In this document: positions 1 through 4,457 of the stretch, one piece after another
Numbering within the stretch: the stretch's first letter is position 1
How the letters are laid out: each line of letters opens with the position of its first letter
Assembly (NCBI GenBank): GCA_023129355.1
Contig: JAGMCC010000030.1
Location: 1 to 9,827 of the forward strand
Source: Dehalococcoidia bacterium
GTDB lineage: Bacteria; Chloroflexota; Dehalococcoidia; E44-bin15
Direction: 5' to 3'
DNA length: 9,827 bases
Translations under genes and position numbers: made by a program
Notes under the pieces: generated by a model
The model's database searches: none
What the model saw: the letters and a program-made list of their open reading frames with translations, nothing else
What the model was told of the DNA's origin: nothing

Positions 1-350
1 TCGCCGGGGTTAGCCTCAGCGCTACCTACAATAGTATAGTGTTCCTCACTGCCGTCCTGAAGTTGCACCCTCACCTCGTTCCCCACCTCAACGAACTCTA
101 TATTAACATCCTCGTGATGGATGATTGTGGCATTCTTGATGATCCTCTCAATTTCGAGGATCCTCCCCTCAACGAAGCCCTGCTCGTTTTTGGCCTCCTC
201 ATACTCCGGTGAGGTCACGGAGCTGCGCAATTCCTTAGCCTGCTGGATTTTTTCCGCCACCTCATGGCGGCGCACCGTACGCAGATGCTCCAACTCCTCC
301 TCCAGCTTTGCCAGACCCTCCGGGGTGAGGAAAATCTCTTTCTCAGACAT
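1..350 (-). CDS. greA: Transcription elongation factor GreA (C-terminus beyond window)
   Basis: GreA binds the RNA polymerase secondary channel and stimulates cleavage of backtracked transcripts. The visible 116 residues cover the N-terminal coiled coil (about 1-75) and the start of the FKBP-like C-terminal domain, including VGSAEANP at 108-115. The start is ATG at 350, with the Shine-Dalgarno AAGGAGG at 363-357. The reading frame leaves the window at its left edge. An oddity is the coiled-coil tip. The family usually has GDLxEN there, whose Asp and Glu help coordinate the catalytic Mg2+. This protein has RSSVTS at 42-47, so both acids are replaced (S43, T46), while the flanking EYEEAKNEQ is normal. 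The identification as GreA/GreB family is secure, but cleavage activity is doubtful. Transcription is from the promoter at 428-456 through an intrinsic terminator in the leader. Confidence 0.95.
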   Translation of the reverse strand, partial: MSEKEIFLTPEGLAKLEEELEHLRTVRRHEVAEKIQQAKELRSSVTSPEYEEAKNEQGFVEGRILEIERIIKNATIIHHEDVNIEFVEVGNEVRVQLQDGSEEHYTIVGSAEANPG

Positions 351-374
351 CCTAACCCTCCTTCCACCGCTACT

Positions 375-405
375 AAAAAAGACTGAAGGTCGGCGACCCT
401 CAGTC
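375..405 (-). terminator. Intrinsic terminator inside the greA leader (putative attenuator)
   Basis: Read leftward, the 25-nt segment 405-381 folds as an 11-bp stem (GACTGAGGGTC paired with GACCTTCAGTC) with a 3-nt loop, followed at once by six T (380-375). One pair is G-U on the minus-strand RNA but A-C on the plus-strand RNA, so the hairpin is intact only in the greA direction. It lies between the greA promoter and its ribosome binding site, so it should terminate part of greA transcription early rather than end an upstream gene. Confidence 0.75.
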
Positions 406-427
406 ATATAATTCTATATTTTTACAT

Positions 428-456
428 ATTATACAGGCTATCGACCTATTTGTAAA
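428..456 (-). promoter_or_regulatory. Sigma70-type promoter of greA
   Basis: On the minus strand TTTACA (456-451) is separated by 17 nt from TATAAT (433-428), which is one mismatch from full consensus. Transcription should begin near position 421, giving a leader of about 70 nt that holds the terminator hairpin and the AAGGAGG ribosome binding site. Confidence 0.75.
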
Positions 457-719
457 GCCCTTTCTGGGCATCAGGCACAACGACCTTGAGGATAGCGCCT
501 TTGTCATCTACGTCGTCATCGATACCCCCGCTTCGCGAGGCAGTCTGGAGACAGGGGATATCATCCTAGAGATGGGAGACTAACTTATCGATGATAAAAA
601 ACCCCCTGCTCAATGTGCTGATGAAGTTCGAACCTGGTGAAAAGGTCATCCCCACCATCTCCAAGGGAGGCGAGGAAATGGCGCTTGAACTCACCTGGCG
701 CAGCGACCACAAAGCCTGA
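440..719 (+). pseudogene. Degenerate HtrA/DegP-type PDZ domain fragment
   Basis: Translating 440-583 gives a typical start of an HtrA PDZ domain: KPFLGIRHNDLED, then VVIDTPASRGSLETGDIILE, matching the family pattern of PFLGI, SPA...AGL and GDII. It ends at an in-frame TAA (581-583). The pattern resumes in a second frame, entered around the A6C5 homopolymer at 596-606, with LLNVLMKFEPGEKV and a C-terminal beta strand up to TGA at 717-719. One stop, one frame change, a gap after GIRHNDLED and the absence of the serine protease domain show that this is a remnant. No start codon or ribosome site serves it, and the greA promoter overlaps its left end. HtrA proteases act in envelope quality control; this copy is not expected to make protein. 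Confidence 0.75.
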
Positions 720-727
720 GGTGCCCC

Positions 728-758
728 TTGACGGGAACGGTATTCTTCATAGTATAAT
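728..758 (+). promoter_or_regulatory. Probable promoter of the rsmD-coaD-ferredoxin operon
   Basis: TTGACG (728-733) and a perfect TATAAT (753-758) are separated by 19 nt, slightly longer than optimal. A start near 765 would give a short leader rich in GGAGAGAGAAAGG before rsmD. It sits directly after the end of the PDZ remnant. Confidence 0.55.
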
Positions 759-802
759 AATCGTTGGAGAGAGAAAGGGATAGAATTCGGCTGTAATTGG
801 GA

Positions 803-1342
803 ATGCGCATTATAACAGGTAAGGCGAAGGGGCAAGATATTAAGTCGCCAAAGGGTGTTTCCCTCCGTCCCACCTCCGACTTAACTAGAGGAGCGCTCTT
901 CTCTATACTGGAATCGATGGCCACTGACTGGTCTTCCGTGCTAGACCTCTATGCAGGCACTGGGTCCATGGGTATCGAGGCGCTGAGCCGCGGTGCGGGG
1001 TGGGCTGATTTCGTGGAGCAAAATCCCAGGTGCTGCGCTACTATCAAGGAGAACCTGGCGCGTGCCGGACTGGCAGCGCAAGCCCATGTATACTGCCTGA
1101 GCGCAATTAAGGCCATTTCCTCCCTCGAGAGGAAGTATGGTATTGTACTAATGGGGCCACCATATCGAGAACGCGCCGTTATTAAGACCCTGGAGCAATT
1201 AGCGATTTCCTGCTTGGTCGGGGAGGGTTCCACCATCGTAGTGGAGCACTCTTACCGTCTCCCGCTGAGTTCAGCCTACGGCAATTTCCAGCTCGCCAAG
1301 GAACGGCGGCACGGCGATACCTGTATCTCAGTATATCAATAG
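803..1342 (+). CDS. rsmD: 16S rRNA (guanine-966-N2)-methyltransferase RsmD family, altered catalytic motif
   Basis: RsmD methylates N2 of G966 in 16S rRNA using S-adenosylmethionine during 30S assembly. This 179-residue protein begins MRIITGKAKG, the family N-terminus, has the RPTSD element at 22-26, the SAM-binding loop LDLYAGTGSMG (47-57) with IEALSRGA following, and VEQNPR at 71-76. The catalytic motif, usually DPPY or NPPY, reads MGPPY (117-121), so the Asp/Asn that contacts the target amine is Gly. The usual GDA segment reads CLSA (98-101), lacking the adenine-binding Asp. Family identity is clear but activity is uncertain. ATG 803 is chosen because it gives the family start; an in-frame TTG at 797 is closer to the purine-rich stretch 766-780. 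The gene is followed 11 nt later by coaD, a common pairing. Confidence 0.9.
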   Translation: MRIITGKAKGQDIKSPKGVSLRPTSDLTRGALFSILESMATDWSSVLDLYAGTGSMGIEALSRGAGWADFVEQNPRCCATIKENLARAGLAAQAHVYCLSAIKAISSLERKYGIVLMGPPYRERAVIKTLEQLAISCLVGEGSTIVVEHSYRLPLSSAYGNFQLAKERRHGDTCISVYQ

Positions 1343-1353
1343 GAGGATTTATC

Positions 1354-1830
1354 TTGACCATTGCCATTTACCCAGGAAGCTTCGACCCGGTAACCATGGG
1401 ACATGTTGATATTGCGGAGCGAGCAGCGGCCCTTTTCGAGCATCTGATCGTGGCAGTCTACGATGAACCACCAAAGCCTCTGCTGTTCACCGCCGATGAA
1501 AGGGTGGCTCTGATGAAAAAGGCGCTGGCTCACATTCCCAACGTTCGGGTGGAATGCTACAATGGGCTTACTGTAGAGTTCGCCCGAAAGACGAAGGCCA
1601 AGGTTCTAGTGCGTGGCCTGCGAATGAGCTCAGACTTCGAAAGGGAATTCGAGATGGCCCTCATGAACAAGAAGCTCGCTCCAGAAGTGGAACTGGTCTG
1701 CTTCATGACCAAGCTGGAGTTCCAATTCATTAGCTCAAGCCTGCTTAAGGAGGCCACCAAGCTGGGGGGCTACATCGATGATCTGGTTCCGGAGCACGTG
1801 GCCACTGCCTTAAGAGAGAAACTTCGCTGA
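1354..1830 (+). CDS. coaD: Phosphopantetheine adenylyltransferase
   Basis: CoaD transfers AMP from ATP to 4'-phosphopantetheine, giving dephospho-CoA, the penultimate step of coenzyme A synthesis in the cytoplasm. The 158-residue length is normal for the family. The sequence starts MTIAIYPGSFDPVTMGHVDI and contains the nucleotidyltransferase TxGH motif (T14-H17), the RGLR segment (87-90) and the C-terminal ISSSLLKE motif (126-133), all in their expected order. The start codon is TTG, supported by a strong AGGAGG (1341-1346) that overlaps the rsmD stop, with 7 nt spacing; no upstream alternative fits the family N-terminus. It is the middle gene of rsmD-coaD-ferredoxin and looks intact. Confidence 0.97.
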   Translation: MTIAIYPGSFDPVTMGHVDIAERAAALFEHLIVAVYDEPPKPLLFTADERVALMKKALAHIPNVRVECYNGLTVEFARKTKAKVLVRGLRMSSDFEREFEMALMNKKLAPEVELVCFMTKLEFQFISSSLLKEATKLGGYIDDLVPEHVATALREKLR

Positions 1831-1840
1831 GGAGGTGATC
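1831..1840 (+). promoter_or_regulatory. Orphan, full-length Shine-Dalgarno sequence
   Basis: GGAGGTGATC directly follows the coaD stop and is complementary to the canonical 3' end of 16S rRNA. No ATG, GTG or TTG lies at a useful distance with an open frame behind it, and the ferredoxin has its own site 37 nt further on. It may mark a lost gene start or a second ribosome landing site. Confidence 0.4.
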
Positions 1841-1891
1841 AGCCAAGAAGTATAGAGCGATCTCAAGCTGTCTATTAAGGAGGTATGAAAG

Positions 1892-2167
1892 GTGGCTTAT
1901 AAGATTACCGATGAGTGCATCAGTTGCGGCGCCTGCGAGGCAGAATGCAAAAACGAGGCGATTAGTGAGGGCGAGACGATCTATGTAGTCGATCCGGAAA
2001 AGTGCACCGAGTGTGTCGGCATCGCCGAAGATTCGCGCTGTGCTGAGGTATGCCCGATCGACGATTGCTGCATCGCTGACCCGGCGCATAAAGAAACCAA
2101 GGAGCAACTCCTGGAGAAGTGGCGTAAGCTTCACCCAGGGGAGGAACCTGCCCCCGGCACTTATTAA
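1892..2167 (+). CDS. 2[4Fe-4S] ferredoxin, Allochromatium (YfhL) type
   Basis: This is a 91-residue soluble electron carrier expected to bind two [4Fe-4S] clusters. The first motif is C9-x2-C12-x2-C15-x3-C19, and the second is C38-x2-C41-x8-C50-x3-C54-Pro. The eight-residue insertion between the second and third cysteines of the second motif, plus a charged C-terminal extension (about 65-91), are marks of the Alvin/YfhL subgroup, whose clusters have very low potentials. The first motif has Lys instead of the usual Pro after C19. Two more cysteines (C59, C60) follow. The start is GTG, set by AAGGAGGT (1877-1884) 7 nt upstream. A ferredoxin next to coaD is also known from Proteobacteria. The redox partner cannot be told from the sequence. 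Confidence 0.92.
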   Translation: MAYKITDECISCGACEAECKNEAISEGETIYVVDPEKCTECVGIAEDSRCAEVCPIDDCCIADPAHKETKEQLLEKWRKLHPGEEPAPGTY

Positions 2168-2174
2168 CGCTACG

Positions 2175-2927
2175 CTAGTATTTCCGGCGCCCCATAACCA
2201 GGGTCTGAAAGCCGATTAGAGAATTCAACCACGGATTCTCAAAATGGTAGAGGTTTGTCTTTTTAAGAAGGGCAAGCGCTCGCATCCCTATCCCCTTCAG
2301 CATTGGGGAGGAGGCCTGACCCAAGAAAAAAGCCTGGAACATATAGAACTGGCATCCGAAGGCAAAGCCATCCCTCACTACCAGGGTCAGACCTGCCCTC
2401 GCCATCAACCGGGAAAGCTCGAAGGTGGAGAGGCTAGCCTCGGGAGAGAAGAGAAACCTCGGGCCCAATAAAAGCTTTGTCAGAGAATGAAAAAAGGCGA
2501 ATTTGTTGGGCACAGAGACGATTACCAATCCCCCCGGTCGGCAAACCCGAGCGTGCTCCCTAACCATCTCTGCAGAGCGACCGATGGGGAAGTGCTCGAT
2601 CACCCCCTCTGAGTAAACTACGTCGAAGCTCCCGTCCTTAAAGGGGAGGGAGAAGCCATCACCCTTCATCGCCTCCACCTTTACCCCCTGTCGCCGAGAG
2701 AAGAAGGATAGCGAGGGGAAGGCGTCATCGGCCACATCCACGCCCACACATTTACAGTTCCGCTCCCTGGCGATTCGGGTGAGGATTCTGCCGCTGCCGA
2801 AGCCCACCTCCAGAACCAGCGACTCCTTCGGGATGTATTTGCAGAAGGTCTTGTAAGCATAGGGGAAATGCCAGGTGTCATCTAAAAGCCATTCCGGAAT
2901 ATAAAGCCAACTGGGCTTTTCTGACAT
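2175..2927 (-). CDS. Class I SAM-dependent methyltransferase (Methyltransf_11 type)
   Basis: This 250-residue cytoplasmic protein has a Rossmann-like methyltransferase core. Motif I is LEVGFGSGR (39-47), motif II is VGVDVAD (61-67), GDGFSLPF (89-96) is the nucleotide-proximal acidic segment, FDVVYSEGVIEHF (101-113) is motif IV, and RPGGLVIVSVP (130-140) precedes the later strands. The C-terminal third (about 145-250) is hydrophobic and aromatic and carries no motif I recognise, so the substrate is unknown; small molecules, lipids or quinones are all possible. ATG 2927 has AAAGGGG upstream (2937-2931). It lies 76 nt downstream of the cvpA-like gene on the same strand, probably in the same transcript, and ends 7 nt from the stop of the convergent ferredoxin gene with no visible terminator between them. 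Confidence 0.85.
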   Translation of the reverse strand: MSEKPSWLYIPEWLLDDTWHFPYAYKTFCKYIPKESLVLEVGFGSGRILTRIARERNCKCVGVDVADDAFPSLSFFSRRQGVKVEAMKGDGFSLPFKDGSFDVVYSEGVIEHFPIGRSAEMVREHARVCRPGGLVIVSVPNKFAFFHSLTKLLLGPRFLFSPEASLSTFELSRLMARAGLTLVVRDGFAFGCQFYMFQAFFLGQASSPMLKGIGMRALALLKKTNLYHFENPWLNSLIGFQTLVMGRRKY

Positions 2928-3003
2928 TGTGCCCCTTTACATGTGAGGTGAATCAGCGCCGCCACCCTCCTCCCCAGACCCATTAGAGCGAAAAAAGGTC
3001 GCC

Positions 3004-3489
3004 CTACTGGAAGAATTCGCGCACCGCATCGAACTCCTGGGGAAGCAGGACAAGCACCGCGGGGAACCAGTCAAGGAGCAATCTCGCGATGCCTGAGCCC
3101 TGAATGAAATCTAAGCCCAACCCGTACTTAACAGATGCCGCCAGCGCCGCGCCACAGAACAGGCCGCCCAATACCAGCCCGAAGAAGGCCCCACCAAGGC
3201 GATCGACCCATCCCAGGAGTACCAACCTGATAAATCTCCTCAGCACAACGGCCAGGATAACCGACACGATAAGAACAGCGACGACGATGATGGCGTAGCC
3301 CGCCCATCCGGCGTATTTAGGGTTATCGATGGGCAGCCATCCGCCCACTGCGCCGCAGTAATGCCCAGCAAGGACAATGCCAATTATGAGCCCGGCGAGG
3401 GGGAGGACCATGCTTATGACTCCCCGTCGTAAGCCCATGAATGTCGTCAGCACTAAGACGACTATCAGGACAATATCGAACCAGTTCAT
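3004..3489 (-). CDS. CvpA family membrane protein
   Basis: This 161-residue inner-membrane protein has four predicted helices at about 4-20, 24-44, 60-83 and 97-117, and a short C-terminal tail. The conserved CvpA feature is the MNWFDIVL start followed by GLRRGVI (19-25), then a Gly-rich fourth helix with GGAFFGLVLGGLFCG. The family is named for colicin V production; its biochemical role is not settled, although it has been tied to envelope integrity. ATG 3489 is preceded by AGGGG (3500-3496). The leader is about 57 nt from the promoter at 3553-3582. The methyltransferase gene lies downstream on the same strand. Confidence 0.85.
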   Translation of the reverse strand: MNWFDIVLIVVLVLTTFMGLRRGVISMVLPLAGLIIGIVLAGHYCGAVGGWLPIDNPKYAGWAGYAIIVVAVLIVSVILAVVLRRFIRLVLLGWVDRLGGAFFGLVLGGLFCGAALAASVKYGLGLDFIQGSGIARLLLDWFPAVLVLLPQEFDAVREFFQ

Positions 3490-3552
3490 GGGCTTGCCCC
3501 TGAGTTTATCGAAGCTGTCATAAGCACCTCATCCCTCAAATCTCGCCGCTTC

Positions 3553-3582
3553 ATTCTAACATATCCGGAAGTACCGAGACAA
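3553..3582 (-). promoter_or_regulatory. Promoter of the cvpA-like/methyltransferase pair
   Basis: On the minus strand TTGTCT (3582-3577) is followed after 18 nt by TAGAAT (3558-3553), preceded by TGT to give an extended -10. The predicted start is near 3546. The stretch 3590-3670 between this promoter and the fur promoter holds no gene that I can support. Confidence 0.55.
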
Positions 3583-3670
3583 AATATTTTCGGGTCTGAT
3601 CCCATTCAGAATGACAGGGAAAACGGACTAGCAGTAATGTGTTACTTATGTACTGGACGGGTACGGGGTC

Positions 3671-3699
3671 TTGCTAAGCGGGGAGAAGCCTGATATAAT
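3671..3699 (+). promoter_or_regulatory. Promoter of the fur-feoAB cluster
   Basis: TTGCTA (3671-3676), a 17-nt spacer and a perfect TATAAT (3694-3699) preceded by TGA form an extended -10 promoter. The predicted start near 3706 falls inside the palindromic operator at 3704-3728. Confidence 0.75.
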
Positions 3700-3703
3700 A
3701 TTA

Positions 3704-3728
3704 ATTGCAAATGCTTCTCATTTGCAAT
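3704..3728 (+). promoter_or_regulatory. Palindromic Fur-type operator O1, overlapping the transcription start
   Basis: ATTGCAAATG (3704-3713) and CATTTGCAAT (3719-3728) form a perfect 10-bp inverted repeat around CTTCT. The inner 13 bp (3710-3722, AATGCTTCTCATT) resemble the core of the classical Fur box on the opposite strand, AATGATAATCATT. The position just downstream of the -10 fits repression of the adjacent Fur-family gene by its own product. Confidence 0.75.
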
Positions 3729-3750
3729 AAGCTCTGAGAGGGATAGGATC

Positions 3751-4164
3751 ATGGTAGAAATGCAGGAGTTAAGCGGGCAACGGGTCACCAGTCAACGAAG
3801 GTTGCTTTTCGACCTGTTACGCCATTCGGAAGGTCACCTTGATGCCGATGAGCTATATCGCCTGGCCAAGGAGCGGGAACCGCGCATCAGCCTCTCCACG
3901 GTCTATCGCGCCCTCAGCCTGTTCAAGGAGCTGGGGCTGGTGGAGGAGCGCCATTTCGCCGATGAGCATCACCATTATGAGGTCAAGAGGAAAAGGGAGC
4001 ATCACCATTTGGTCTGCCTGGGCTGCGGCAAAGTGGTCGAGTTCCAGTCCCCCTTGACCAAGCGGATAAAGGAGCACATGAGCCGGCAAAGCGGCTTCGA
4101 GATCCTGAACGCTTCGGTTTCTCTGGAGGGCTACTGTGAGCGGTGCCGCCAGGAGAGGGGTTGA
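3751..4164 (+). CDS. Fur-family metal-dependent repressor
   Basis: This 137-residue protein has an N-terminal winged helix (about 10-85), with recognition helix ISLSTVYRALSLF, and a C-terminal dimerisation/metal domain. The regulatory-site residues include the His-rich segments DEHHHYEV and REHHHLVCLGCGK. The structural zinc site is formed by CLGC and the C-terminal CERC. Placement directly upstream of feoAB makes ferrous iron the likely signal, so Fur proper is favoured over Zur or PerR, although sequence alone does not settle this. ATG 3751 is served by AGAGGGA (3736-3742). The promoter and operator upstream suggest autoregulation, and a second copy of the operator core lies between this gene and feoA. 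Confidence 0.9.
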   Translation: MVEMQELSGQRVTSQRRLLFDLLRHSEGHLDADELYRLAKEREPRISLSTVYRALSLFKELGLVEERHFADEHHHYEVKRKREHHHLVCLGCGKVVEFQSPLTKRIKEHMSRQSGFEILNASVSLEGYCERCRQERG

Positions 4165-4170
4165 TTTATA

Positions 4171-4183
4171 AATGAGAAGCATT
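4171..4183 (+). promoter_or_regulatory. Second Fur-type operator core O2, upstream of feoA
   Basis: AATGAGAAGCATT is the exact reverse complement of 3710-3722, the core of operator O1, 13 of 13 bases. The outer arms of O1 are not repeated. A TATAAA at 4167-4172 overlaps it but has no good -35, so an internal feo promoter is possible and unproven. Confidence 0.6.
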
Positions 4184-4214
4184 AGGAAAGGACTCACTCT
4201 TTGAAAGGGGCCCT

Positions 4215-4457
4215 ATGAAAGATAAGAGGCAAATAACGGTGCCCCAGATGCAGCCCGGCCAGTCGGGGAGGGTGATTCAGATTTTGGGCGGTCATAGCCT
4301 GGTCAATCGCCTCAATTCCCTGGGCATAATACCAGGCAAGCGAATAACTAAGGTAAGCGCGATGTTTATGCGGGGCCCGGTGACACTTCAGGTAGGAAGA
4401 GCCCAGGTTGCCATTGGCTTCGGGATGGCGGGTAGGATCATGGTTGAGGTGGACTAG
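4215..4457 (+). CDS. feoA: Ferrous iron transport accessory protein FeoA
   Basis: FeoA is a small cytoplasmic SH3-like protein needed with FeoB for Fe(II) uptake. The 80 residues show the expected pattern: MQPGQSGRVIQILGG, then LVNRLNSLGIIPGKRI, then VTLQVGRAQVAIGFGMAGRI, corresponding to the beta-barrel strands and the helix between them. Its length is typical. ATG 4215 has AAAGGGG (4204-4210) close upstream. Its last base overlaps the GTG of feoB (TAGTG), so the two are probably translationally coupled. It lies 50 nt after the Fur-family gene, with operator core O2 between them. Confidence 0.92.
   Translation: MKDKRQITVPQMQPGQSGRVIQILGGHSLVNRLNSLGIIPGKRITKVSAMFMRGPVTLQVGRAQVAIGFGMAGRIMVEVD

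Noticed and set aside
121..411. Open frame of 96 codons on the plus strand opposite greA.
   Set aside because: It is the antisense shadow of the greA coding frame and crosses its leader terminator.
1745..2134. Open frame of 129 codons on the minus strand over coaD and the ferredoxin gene.
   Set aside because: The overlapping plus-strand genes carry complete family motifs; this frame has none.
2985..3000. T-run after the cvpA-like stop on the minus strand as a terminator.
   Set aside because: No stable stem precedes the run, so it was not called and the methyltransferase gene is taken as co-transcribed.
3592..3620. GGGTCTGATCCCATTCAGAATGACAGGG as a palindromic or dispersed repeat unit.
   Set aside because: Only one copy is present in the window and the symmetry is short, so no repeat can be supported.
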